Below, one piece after another: positions 1 through 7,814 of a DNA stretch of 64,000 nucleotides. How positions within the stretch are numbered: the first letter of the stretch is position 1; each line of letters opens with the position of its first letter. The stretch spans positions 186,001 to 250,000 of the forward strand of contig NZ_JACJVI010000008.1 in the NCBI RefSeq assembly GCF_014237835.1, read 5' to 3'. This stretch comes from Rhizobium sp. AQ_MP. GTDB lineage: Bacteria; Pseudomonadota; Alphaproteobacteria; Rhizobiales; Rhizobiaceae. The notes under the pieces were generated by a model. The model ran no database searches. It had not been told where the DNA came from and saw only the letters and a list, made by a program, of their open reading frames with translations. Position numbers and translations under genes: made by a program.

Positions 1-285
1 TTCCATCACGGGCGCACGAGGCGCAACCGGCTCCGGCGGGGAAACCGCAGGCGCATAGGAAGAGGGAGCAGGCGAGGCTTCGTAACCCTCGAATTCGCGG
101 ATCAACTCGTCTTCGAGATTATACTCGGCAGACCCCATCTGCGGCGCCTGCGGCAGCGAGACAACCGGCTCGCGCTTCAGCGGTTGGTCAAAGCCGACAA
201 TGCGGGCGAGCTCCGCCAACGGATCATCATCGGCGAACTCGTCGCTATGCGACCGAATGCTGTTTGCAGCCTGCTTCTGTACCAT
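1..285 (-). CDS. SPOR-domain-type envelope protein, N-terminal part (cut by window edge)
   Basis: Only the first 95 codons are present; the gene runs off the left edge. The start ATG (complement of 283-285) opens a hydrophilic acidic segment with the stretch DDDPLAELARIVGFD, then a Pro/Ala/Glu-rich low-complexity region. In rhizobia the gene just downstream of dgt-argS usually encodes a SPOR-domain protein that binds denuded septal peptidoglycan, and the N-terminal sequence fits that protein. The SPOR domain itself lies outside the window, so the assignment rests on the N-terminal signature and gene order. It lies 64 bp downstream of argS on the same strand and is probably cotranscribed. Confidence 0.6.
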   Translation of the reverse strand, partial: MVQKQAANSIRSHSDEFADDDPLAELARIVGFDQPLKREPVVSLPQAPQMGSAEYNLEDELIREFEGYEASPAPSSYAPAVSPPEPVAPRAPVME

Positions 286-349
286 ACCTGTTCCACTCAC
301 TCACGCGACTCAACGCCTGCCAGCGCAATGTGGGGAATTGGTGACGATA

Positions 350-2110
350 CTATCGCATTTCTACCGGAGCTTCGGTGCCAGTAATGGCCAGTCCCGACTT
401 CAACACGGAGGCGACAGCATGCACCAGCCCAAGCCTGGCGATGGTTAATTCTCTATGTTTATCGTTAACAAAGCGTAATTCGGGCGAATCCTTGCCCTTA
501 TTCCAGTGAGCATGCAGCGAGCTTGCCAGATCATGCAGGTAAAATGCAAGTCGATGCGGCTCCTGCGACAGTGCTGCCGCCTCGATAATGCGGGGATATT
601 CGGCAAGCTTTGCGACAAGCGACAGTTCCGTCGGGTCTTCGATCTGTCCCATTACGGCACCGGCGAGGTCGAGCGTCTCGATTTCGAGGTCCGGGAAGGC
701 TTCCTTCGCCTGACGCAGGATCGACATGCAGCGGGCATGGGCATACTGCACGTAGAAGACCGGATTGTCCTTCGACTGCTCCGTCACCTTGGCGAAGTCA
801 AAGTCCAGCGGTTCTGAGTTCTTCCGGTAGAGCATCATGAAGCGCACCGAATCGCGGCCGACCTCCTCGACCACTTCACGCAGCGTGACGAAATCGCCTG
901 ATCGTTTCGACATCTTCACCGGCTCGCCGTCGCGGTAGAGCTTGACCAGTTGGCAGAGCAGCACGGTCAGCTTCGACTTGCCCTCGGACACGGCGCGGTT
1001 GACGGCCTCGAGCCGCTTCACATAGCCACCATGGTCGGCGCCGAGCACATAGATCATCTCGGAGAAACCACGGTCGAACTTGTCCTTGAAATAGGCCACG
1101 TCGGCGGCGAAATAGGTGTAGGACCCGTCCGACTTCATCAGCGGCCGGTCGATATCGTCACCCACTTCGGTGGAGCGGAACAGCGTCTGCTCGCGGTCTT
1201 CCCAGTCTTCCGGCAACTGGCCCTTCGGCGGCGGCAGCGTGCCGCGATAGACATGGCCCTTGAAGGTCAGGTCGTTGATCGCGGTGCGGATCTTCGCGGC
1301 ATTTCCAGCATGGAGCGTGCGCTCGGAGAAGAAGATGTCGTGATGGACGTTCAAGGTCGCGAGATCGTCGCGGATCATCGCCATCATCGCGTCAATCGCC
1401 TTGGCCTTGACGATTTCGAGCATGTCCTCTTCCGGCATGGCCAGAAGCTTCGTGCCGTATTCATCGGCCAGCGCCTTGCCCACCGGAACGAGGTAGTCGC
1501 CCGGATAAAGGCCGGCGGGGATTTCGCCGATCGTTTCGCCCAGGGCCTCGCGGTAGCGCAGGAAGGCGGAGCGAGCGAGCACGTCGATCTGCGCGCCCGC
1601 ATCGTTGATGTAGTATTCCTTGGTGACTTCGTAGCCGGCAAAGCCGAGCAGGTTGGCGAGCGTGTCGCCGACCACGGCGCCACGGCAATGGCCGACATGC
1701 ATCGGGCCGGTCGGATTGGCCGAGACATATTCGACATTGACCTTGTGGCCCTTGCCAACCGAAGAGCGGCCGAAATCCGTACCCTGCTGGATCATGGTGG
1801 CAAGCAGCCGCTGCCAGTAGGCGACCGAAAGACGAATGTTGATGAAGCCCGGACCGGCAACGCCGACCTCGGCGATATCAGGATCCTGCTTCAGCTTCTC
1901 GCCGATCAGGTCGGCCAATGCGCGCGGGTTCATGCCCATGCCCTTGGCGAGCACCATCGCGGCATTGGTCGCAGCATCGCCATGGCTTGCATCGCGCGGC
2001 GGCTCGACGACGATGCGGCTGAAGTCGAGGCTGTCGCGCTTCTCGCGCACCGCCTCGATCTCGTCGAGCGCTGCTTTGATCCGGATTTCGAAATCGGCGA
2101 AAAGGTTCAT
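350..2110 (-). CDS. argS: Arginyl-tRNA synthetase
   Basis: Cytosolic class I aminoacyl-tRNA synthetase that charges tRNA-Arg with arginine using ATP. The 586-residue length is normal for the family. The N-terminal additional domain is followed by the HIGH-type signature [11 protein letters not shown] at about residues 131-141. A KMSK-type loop (VKMSKRSG) lies near residue 400, and the C-terminal DALR-type anticodon-binding region is intact. It starts with ATG just upstream of the dgt stop (about 60 bp apart), forming a minus-strand cluster dgt-argS-SPOR protein as in other rhizobia. Confidence 0.97.
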   Translation of the reverse strand: MNLFADFEIRIKAALDEIEAVREKRDSLDFSRIVVEPPRDASHGDAATNAAMVLAKGMGMNPRALADLIGEKLKQDPDIAEVGVAGPGFINIRLSVAYWQRLLATMIQQGTDFGRSSVGKGHKVNVEYVSANPTGPMHVGHCRGAVVGDTLANLLGFAGYEVTKEYYINDAGAQIDVLARSAFLRYREALGETIGEIPAGLYPGDYLVPVGKALADEYGTKLLAMPEEDMLEIVKAKAIDAMMAMIRDDLATLNVHHDIFFSERTLHAGNAAKIRTAINDLTFKGHVYRGTLPPPKGQLPEDWEDREQTLFRSTEVGDDIDRPLMKSDGSYTYFAADVAYFKDKFDRGFSEMIYVLGADHGGYVKRLEAVNRAVSEGKSKLTVLLCQLVKLYRDGEPVKMSKRSGDFVTLREVVEEVGRDSVRFMMLYRKNSEPLDFDFAKVTEQSKDNPVFYVQYAHARCMSILRQAKEAFPDLEIETLDLAGAVMGQIEDPTELSLVAKLAEYPRIIEAAALSQEPHRLAFYLHDLASSLHAHWNKGKDSPELRFVNDKHRELTIARLGLVHAVASVLKSGLAITGTEAPVEMR

Positions 2111-2170
2111 GGCGTGTCCCTGCGCGCCGAAGCGTCGCCCCGGCGTTTCCTTAAGAATTTCGTCGGGTGC

Positions 2171-3388
2171 CTATCGCAATTCGGGAGTCCGGTCAAACAG
2201 CTCGCGATGCGTACGCACCGCATAGGTATCGGTCATGCCGGCGAGATAGTCGCCCACATGCCGCGCCTTCTGTCCGTCATTGAGGCCCGAGATGTGGTTG
2301 ACCCAGAAGTGGCTCTTCATCAGCTTCGGGTCGGCCATGTAGGCGTTGAAAAGATCGGTAACGATCTCGGCCGCCGCCGCCCTGATGCGCATGATGTCGG
2401 GATGGCGGTAGATGCGGCTGAACAGCAGCTTCTTGATCGCCTTATCGGTCTCGGCCATCTGATCCGAGAAGGACGCGATCGTCATCGAGGCGGCCCTGAT
2501 ATCCTCGACGCTTTGCGGCTCGACCTTTTTCAGCCGCTCCTGCGCAACACCGATCACGTCCTCGACCATCCGGGTGATCTGCCGGCGCATGATCTCGTGG
2601 GTGAAGCGGTCGGGATCGAGATGCGGATAGCGATCCCGCACTTCCTTCATCAGGCCGGCAAGGAAGGGCACATCCTCCAGCATCTCGAAGGTCAAATAGC
2701 CGGAGCGCAGGCCGTCGTCGATGTCATGGGTATTGTAGGCGATGTCGTCGGCGATGGCGGCAACCTGGGCTTCGAGACCGGCAAAGCTCGCCAGTTCCAG
2801 ATCATGGATCTCGCAATAGTCGAGGATCGGCTGCGGAACAGGGCCACGCGTTCCCTGCCCGTCCCGCGTCAGCAGCGGGCCATTGTGCTTGACCAGGCCT
2901 TCCAGCGCTTCCCAGGTGAGGTTCAGCCCGTCGAAATCGGCGTAACGCCGCTCCAGCTTGGTAACGATGCGCAGCGACTGGGCATTGTGGTCGAAGCCAC
3001 CGTAAGGCTTCAGCACCTCGTGCAGTGCATCCTCGCCCGTGTGGCCGAAGGGCGTGTGGCCAAAATCATGGACAAGCGCCACACCTTCCGCCAGATCCTC
3101 GTCCAGCTTCAGGGCACGCGCCAGCGCACGGGCGATCTGCGCCACCTCGATCGTGTGGGTGAGACGGGTGCGATAGTGATCGCCATCCGGACCGATGAAG
3201 ACCTGGGTCTTGTGCTTCAGTCGGCGAAAGGCGGTCGTGTGGACGATGCGGTCGCGGTCGCGCTGAAATTCGGAGCGGGTCAGGCTTCCGCCCTCCTCGA
3301 AGAGCCGGCCACGGCTTTTCCACGGGTCGGTGGCGAATACTGCCCGCTTCCCGGTGCCAAAACCCAGTGCTGCTTGATCGATCGTCAT
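2171..3388 (-). CDS. dgt: Deoxyguanosinetriphosphate triphosphohydrolase-like protein
   Basis: HD-superfamily phosphohydrolase that splits dNTPs into deoxynucleoside and triphosphate. The metal-binding residues are visible: RLTHT near residue 77 and [11 protein letters not shown] at about 106-116, where HD is the hallmark pair. I start it at the ATG (complement of 3386-3388) giving [11 protein letters not shown] and 405 residues. The open frame extends 72 codons further upstream, but that extension overlaps the divergent erpA gene and does not look like family sequence. It is divergent from erpA-xthA and lies directly upstream of argS. Confidence 0.93.
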   Translation of the reverse strand: MTIDQAALGFGTGKRAVFATDPWKSRGRLFEEGGSLTRSEFQRDRDRIVHTTAFRRLKHKTQVFIGPDGDHYRTRLTHTIEVAQIARALARALKLDEDLAEGVALVHDFGHTPFGHTGEDALHEVLKPYGGFDHNAQSLRIVTKLERRYADFDGLNLTWEALEGLVKHNGPLLTRDGQGTRGPVPQPILDYCEIHDLELASFAGLEAQVAAIADDIAYNTHDIDDGLRSGYLTFEMLEDVPFLAGLMKEVRDRYPHLDPDRFTHEIMRRQITRMVEDVIGVAQERLKKVEPQSVEDIRAASMTIASFSDQMAETDKAIKKLLFSRIYRHPDIMRIRAAAAEIVTDLFNAYMADPKLMKSHFWVNHISGLNDGQKARHVGDYLAGMTDTYAVRTHRELFDRTPELR

Positions 3389-3584
3389 GCGCGTGCCGCT
3401 TGCTCCCCATTGACGCAACTCTTGTGCCTTCATACCTATAGCGGACAAAGCCGCAAGGCGTTGCGGGTTCCCAACTGGTTTTGGACCGTCGCGCCGAACA
3501 ATCATCACGCTTTCGCGTGACAATGCGGTGATTTGCGACGAATGGACCGTTTTCACCGGGCCTTGAACCCGGCAGGAGGCCGAA

Positions 3585-3917
3585 ATGAGCACCGAGACCG
3601 TCACCCTTTCCGAAGCCGCCGCAAAGCGAATCGCGGCTATCGTTGCAGCCGATGCAGAGAAATCCGCACTGCGCGTTTCCGTCGAAGGCGGCGGCTGTTC
3701 CGGCTTTTCCTACAAGTTCGACCTCGATGGTCAGCCGGCCGGCGACGACATCGTCATCGAGCGCGATGGCGCCACCGTCCTGATCGACCCGACATCGCTC
3801 ATCTACATGGCCGGGTCCGAGATCGATTTCGTCGACAACCTGCTCGGCCAGTCCTTTCAGATCAAGAATCCCAATGCGGTGGCGAGCTGCGGCTGCGGCA
3901 CCAGCTTCTCCGTGTGA
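3585..3917 (+). CDS. erpA: Iron-sulfur cluster insertion protein of the HesB/IscA/ErpA family
   Basis: A-type Fe-S carrier that delivers clusters to apo-enzymes. All three conserved cysteines are present: C38 in GGGCSGF and the C-terminal pair C102/C104 in SCGCG. The 110-residue length is typical. A strong Shine-Dalgarno (GCAGGAGG) sits just before the ATG. The stop is followed at once by the xthA start region, so the two genes are almost certainly cotranscribed. Rhizobia usually carry this gene between dgt and xthA. ErpA versus IscA cannot be separated by eye; the symbol is chosen from context. Confidence 0.88.
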   Translation: MSTETVTLSEAAAKRIAAIVAADAEKSALRVSVEGGGCSGFSYKFDLDGQPAGDDIVIERDGATVLIDPTSLIYMAGSEIDFVDNLLGQSFQIKNPNAVASCGCGTSFSV

Positions 3918-3923
3918 GTGATG

Positions 3924-4709
3924 ATGAAGATAGCCACCTGGAACATCAACGGCGTCAAGGCGCGCATCGAAAACCTGTGCCAGTGGCTTAAGGACAGTCA
4001 GCCCGACATCGTCTGCCTGCAGGAAATCAAATCCGTCGACGAGGGTTTTCCGCGACTCGAAATCGAAGCGCTGGGCTATCACGTCGAGACGCATGGCCAG
4101 AAGGGTTTCAACGGCGTCGCTCTGCTCTCGAAGATCAAGCCGGACGAGGTCAATCGTGGCCTGCCCGGCGACGATACGGATGAACAGGCGCGTTTCATCG
4201 AAGGTGTCTTCTCGGTGGATGGCGGCGTGTTGCGCGTCGTCTCGCTTTATCTGCCGAACGGCAACCCGTCGGACGATCCGGTCAAGTATCCCTACAAGCT
4301 TGCCTGGATGGCGCGCCTGGAAGCCTTTGCGCGAGACCGCCTGGCGCTTGAGGAGCCTCTGATCCTGGCCGGCGACTACAACGTCATTCCAGAGCCCCAT
4401 GACGCAAAGGACCCGAGCCAGTGGGTGACTGACGCCCTCTTCCTGCCGCAGACGCGGGCAGCCTTCCGGCGGCTTGAAAACCTCGGCTTCGTCGATGCCG
4501 TGCGCGCCACCCATGACGAGACGCCGCTCTTTTCCTTCTGGGATTACCAGGCCGGCGCCTGGCAGAAGAACAACGGCATCCGCATCGACCACCTGATGCT
4601 GTCGCCGGAAGCCTCCGACCGACTGCAATCAACCGGAATCGAGAAGCATGTCCGCGCGTGGGAAAAACCGTCCGACCATGTGCCTGTCGTCGGGCATTTC
4701 GCCTTCTGA
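3924..4709 (+). CDS. xthA: Exodeoxyribonuclease III (AP endonuclease)
   Basis: Mg-dependent EEP-family nuclease of base-excision repair that cuts at abasic sites and has 3' exonuclease/phosphatase activity. Motifs in order: KIATWNING at the N-terminus, LQEIK with the metal-binding Glu, AGDYNVIPEPHD, RIDHLMLSP and the C-terminal SDHVPV with catalytic Asp-His. Three candidate starts stack directly after the erpA stop (GTG 3918, ATG 3921, ATG 3924). I use the last because family members begin MKIATWN. Length about 261 residues, normal. A perfect hairpin terminator follows 25 bp after the stop. Confidence 0.95.
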   Translation: MKIATWNINGVKARIENLCQWLKDSQPDIVCLQEIKSVDEGFPRLEIEALGYHVETHGQKGFNGVALLSKIKPDEVNRGLPGDDTDEQARFIEGVFSVDGGVLRVVSLYLPNGNPSDDPVKYPYKLAWMARLEAFARDRLALEEPLILAGDYNVIPEPHDAKDPSQWVTDALFLPQTRAAFRRLENLGFVDAVRATHDETPLFSFWDYQAGAWQKNNGIRIDHLMLSPEASDRLQSTGIEKHVRAWEKPSDHVPVVGHFAF

Positions 4710-4734
4710 CGACTTTGACGAACTGCAGACACTG

Positions 4735-4760
4735 AAATGGGCGCCAAGGCGCCCATTTTT
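4735..4760. terminator. Bidirectional rho-independent terminator between xthA and exoR
   Basis: A perfect 11-bp inverted repeat (aaatgggcgcc / ggcgcccattt, two-base loop) is flanked by A-rich sequence on the left and a T run on the right. It can therefore end transcripts from both convergent genes. Confidence 0.85.
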
Positions 4761-4784
4761 AATTCCCGAACCGCACCAACCGGC

Positions 4785-5576
4785 TCACTCGTTTTCCTGA
4801 TAGACCTGCGGCGCGAGTGCCACGGCGACCCGGCGATCATCTTCCGAGGCGAGCGAGAAGGCGCGCTCCTGAAGCTCCTGCATCCATGGACAATCCTTGG
4901 GATTGCAGCGATCGAGAGCAGCGGTCAGGAAAGCGAGGCCGCGAACGGTCTGCCCCTCTTCGAAAAGCACGTTGCCGAAGACCGACATCGCGCCGGCATG
5001 ACCGCTCTTGCGGGCCATGTTCAGCCACTTCTTGGCCTGCTGCACGTTCACGCCTCCGCCCTCGCCCGCCAGGATCATGCGGGCAAGCTGGAACTGCGCC
5101 TCCGGCACGCCGAAGGTCGAGGCCACCTGGAAATAGATCTGCCGCGCCTGGGCGAGATCCGCCTTGACCGGACTGTCGGGAATGCCCTGCCGGTAGTAGC
5201 GGGCAAGCGACAGCAATGCATTGACGAAGAAGCCGGTGTCTTCCGAGCCGGGTTCGATGCCCTGGTTGGCGATTTCGGCATAGATCTTGAAGGCTTCGAA
5301 GTCGTTCTCGACGACACCGTCACCCGCCGCATACATGTTGGCGAGCGCCCAGCGCGAGCCCGTGTGGCCCTTCTCGGCTGCGTAGCGATAGGCTTCGACC
5401 GCCTCTTCCTTCTGGCCCTTCTTGTAGGCGTTGAAGCCAAACTTGAAGAGATCGAAGGGACCGGATTCCTTATTGACGCCGGTGTCTAGATCGAAGGCGC
5501 GGGCAGACGGGCTTGAGGACAGCAGGAAAACTGCCGTCAGAAGCATTGCCGAAGTCTTCCAGTCACCGAGACGCAT
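4785..5576 (-). CDS. exoR: Periplasmic exopolysaccharide regulator ExoR
   Basis: Sel1-repeat periplasmic protein. In Sinorhizobium and Agrobacterium, ExoR binds and restrains the ExoS(ChvG)/ChvI two-component system and so controls succinoglycan, motility and acid response. Visible here: a signal peptide ending ARA before FDLDTGVNKESG, and several Sel1-like helical repeats (for example AVEAYRYAAEKGHTGSRWAL and QAKKWLNMARKSGHAGAM). The start is uncertain: GTG 5612, ATG 5609, ATG 5600 and ATG 5576 are all in frame. I use 5576 (MRLGDWK) because it gives the most ordinary signal peptide. It is convergent with xthA and transcribed alone. Confidence 0.9.
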   Translation of the reverse strand: MRLGDWKTSAMLLTAVFLLSSSPSARAFDLDTGVNKESGPFDLFKFGFNAYKKGQKEEAVEAYRYAAEKGHTGSRWALANMYAAGDGVVENDFEAFKIYAEIANQGIEPGSEDTGFFVNALLSLARYYRQGIPDSPVKADLAQARQIYFQVASTFGVPEAQFQLARMILAGEGGGVNVQQAKKWLNMARKSGHAGAMSVFGNVLFEEGQTVRGLAFLTAALDRCNPKDCPWMQELQERAFSLASEDDRRVAVALAPQVYQENE

Positions 5577-6072
5577 GGGTCCGTACAATTTCCAAGTCAT
5601 GATGGACATCACAGGCCGCGCCCCGCATTTGCGCCGAGGTCAGCCGCGTCCGATTTCAAGAATACAGTCAATCGATGAATAGACGGTTCATGACCATTTG
5701 TGCGATCGGAGCTTCCGTCACCGCTCCCTGTCGATTTCGTCTTCATGTGGGGCAGACTAAACTTGATTTCCGGCAAGACCGGGGCGACCGACAGCGATCT
5801 TTCCGATTTTCCTTCAATACAGTCTGGCCACTCCCCAAAAGCGACCGAAGTCATTGCATTCAGCACCGAATTTTCGCCCCAGAGGCTCATGTGAAACTCT
5901 TAACGCCACCACCGGAAACAGCCCCCGCCGTTTCTGGCAACACCGGTGCTCTTCGTTTGTGGCGGGAAATGGACAAATTCGGCCCGACCGTGGCCCTGAC
6001 AAAACGATAGATGAAATGTTGCAGAATCATCACATTTCGAAAGGCTGAACAAGGCGAAACGGGGAAAACGCA
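5577..6072. other. Intergenic region upstream of exoR without a convincing gene
   Basis: About 500 bp separate exoR from the terminator of the next gene. The small reading frames here lack good ribosome sites and overlap on both strands, and none looks like a known protein. The region must hold the exoR promoter, but I see no clear -35/-10 or ChvI-type motif that I would defend. Confidence 0.4.
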
Positions 6073-6097
6073 AGAAGCCCGGACGAGCCGGGCTTCT
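6073..6097 (-). terminator. Rho-independent terminator of the FadL-type porin gene
   Basis: Inverted repeat agaagcccgg / ccgggcttct. Read on the minus strand it is followed by a T-rich tract, about 22 bp past the stop at 6120. Confidence 0.7.
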
Positions 6098-6119
6098 GCC
6101 ACATCTTACCGTCGAAGGA

Positions 6120-7379
6120 TCAGAAGCGAACCTTCAGCGAGGTGGAAACGGCGGCTGCCATGTCGTTGCCGTAGGTGTAGGAAACATCGTCACCGTAGGT
6201 CACACCGTTGGCGACAACGGCACCCGAGCGTCCAGACGTCAGGATGCTGACAGCACCAGCGACGCGCAGTTCGACATTCTTCGTCGGGGTGTAGGATACA
6301 CCCGTACCGAAGGTCCAAACGTCACTTTGAGTGCCGAAGCCTTGCGACGTACCACGATCCCAGGTCACGGAGCCCGCAACACTCCACTGGTCGTTCAGCT
6401 TGTGGCCAATACCGCCGCTAACCGTCCAGCCATCACGATAGATCAGGTCCAGCGATGTCGCCTGGTTTGCGCGCGAGCAGCTGGTGCTGCCAACAACGCA
6501 GAACGGAATAGACTGAAGCTGGCTCCAGTCGGTCCACTTTACTGAGCCGAATGCCAGCCAGTCCGGCGCGATACCAGACTGGAGCTTGAGCTCAAGCGAG
6601 TCCGGCATCACAGTCGAGCCGAATACGGCGGTGTTTCGTCCCGCCAGCTGATTTCCAGCAAGACCCACAGGCAGTCCGCGAAGGTCAAGCGTACCGGTGA
6701 TGTCGTTCAATTCGACTTCACTGTTGTACACGAGGCTGGCGCGCAGTGCGTATTCAGGGATTTCGTAAGCGGCACCGATACGCCAACCGTAGCCGTCACC
6801 CTCGAGATTCAGACGTCCGATGCCGGAAAGGCCACCCAGAGCCGCAGGATTGAAGACGATGCGTTCCTTGAAGCCATCAACTTCCTGGTAAAAGCCGCCG
6901 CCGATGATGCGCAACTGCCCCGGACCAGCGTCGAACTTGTAGGAGCACGTGAAGCCGAAGTTCTGGCTGTTGACCTTGGTCTCGACATTCTGGTTGGCAC
7001 CAGCCCAGTTTGTACCCGGCTTTGTATGGGCACCCCATGGCTGCGAATAGTCGGCCAAGCACTCAACGCCCTCAGCAAGCGTTGCCTTGAAACCAACTTT
7101 GGGAACGAAATAGTTCTCAGAGTCATCAGCGCCAGTCGGACGACCGTTCAAATTGCCACCGCCTGCGATGGTGTTCGCCGTATTGGTATCCGTTACGTTT
7201 TCAACGCGACGCTGCGGCGCCACATAGGTCACGCCGCTTTCGAACACATACTGGCCCGGATCGAACAGAAGATCGATGTTGTAGCCGGCCCGCTCAAGAC
7301 CGCCAGCCTGCGCGCCTCCCACGAATGCGCATGCTGCAATCAGACCGAGTGCGGTTGTCTTCATCAAATGGTTCGCCAT
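6120..7379 (-). CDS. Outer membrane transport protein of the OmpP1/FadL/TodX family
   Basis: Predicted outer-membrane beta-barrel for uptake of hydrophobic compounds such as long-chain fatty acids. The ATG (complement of 7377-7379) follows the ribosome site GGGGAGAG and gives a clean signal peptide (MKTTALGLIAACAFVGGAQA). The mature protein begins GGLERAGYNIDLLFDP, as in FadL-type channels. It is rich in alternating aromatic/polar beta strands and ends in a C-terminal Phe (SLKVRF), the usual barrel-assembly signal. A longer frame to 7466 lacks a signal peptide at its start and is disfavoured. The substrate cannot be told from sequence. Confidence 0.85.
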   Translation of the reverse strand: MANHLMKTTALGLIAACAFVGGAQAGGLERAGYNIDLLFDPGQYVFESGVTYVAPQRRVENVTDTNTANTIAGGGNLNGRPTGADDSENYFVPKVGFKATLAEGVECLADYSQPWGAHTKPGTNWAGANQNVETKVNSQNFGFTCSYKFDAGPGQLRIIGGGFYQEVDGFKERIVFNPAALGGLSGIGRLNLEGDGYGWRIGAAYEIPEYALRASLVYNSEVELNDITGTLDLRGLPVGLAGNQLAGRNTAVFGSTVMPDSLELKLQSGIAPDWLAFGSVKWTDWSQLQSIPFCVVGSTSCSRANQATSLDLIYRDGWTVSGGIGHKLNDQWSVAGSVTWDRGTSQGFGTQSDVWTFGTGVSYTPTKNVELRVAGAVSILTSGRSGAVVANGVTYGDDVSYTYGNDMAAAVSTSLKVRF

Positions 7380-7445
7380 GTCTCTCCCCAATTCAGGCAA
7401 AACTGTGATTTGGCATACTAGACATGTGCAACCAGATGGCAATCG

Positions 7446-7461
7446 GGTGATACGCATCACA
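7446..7461. promoter_or_regulatory. CRP-like dyad upstream of the FadL-type porin gene
   Basis: GGTGATACGCATCACA contains GTGA-N6-TCAC, close to the CRP/FNR-superfamily core TGTGA-N6-TCACA. It lies about 70 bp upstream of the porin start. Single site, no experimental support. Confidence 0.3.
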
Positions 7462-7762
7462 GGCACGTTCCCATGCGGAAATTTTTACGTAACGCCGCTT
7501 ACGCGCACGTCAAAACGCCTAGCAGTTGGATGAATTTTCCAACTTTATCGCTTTTTTTCCCCGCACTCGAAAAACAATTCCAATCCTCGAGCATTGCGTT
7601 GCACCTGCGCCACAGGTCTGCCGAAGATGCAACTGACCTGAAAATATGCAACTGCATCGTTTTGCGGTGGCCGATCCGGCGTTGCGCGAAAGATACCGGT
7701 CAGAATCGGTATCTGGAACTGCCAAATCGGCACAGAGATCCTGCCGCAATGCACAAACGGAA
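7462..7762. other. Intergenic spacer, no gene seen
   Basis: About 300 bp between the porin gene's upstream region and the valS terminator. It is locally A/T-rich near 7540-7580. No reading frame with a credible start and no RNA gene was recognised. Confidence 0.4.
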
Positions 7763-7785
7763 AGGCCGGGCACAAGACCCGGCCT
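7763..7785 (-). terminator. Rho-independent terminator of valS
   Basis: Stem aggccggg / cccggcct with a 7-nt loop, about 30 bp past the valS stop. The minus strand shows a T-rich tract after the stem. Confidence 0.65.
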
Positions 7786-7814
7786 CTGGAATATCATTTC
7801 TACCGGTTGTCGGC

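Noticed and set aside
5577..6072. Small proteins between exoR and the porin gene
   Set aside because: Frames of 40-110 codons overlap on both strands and lack ribosome sites.
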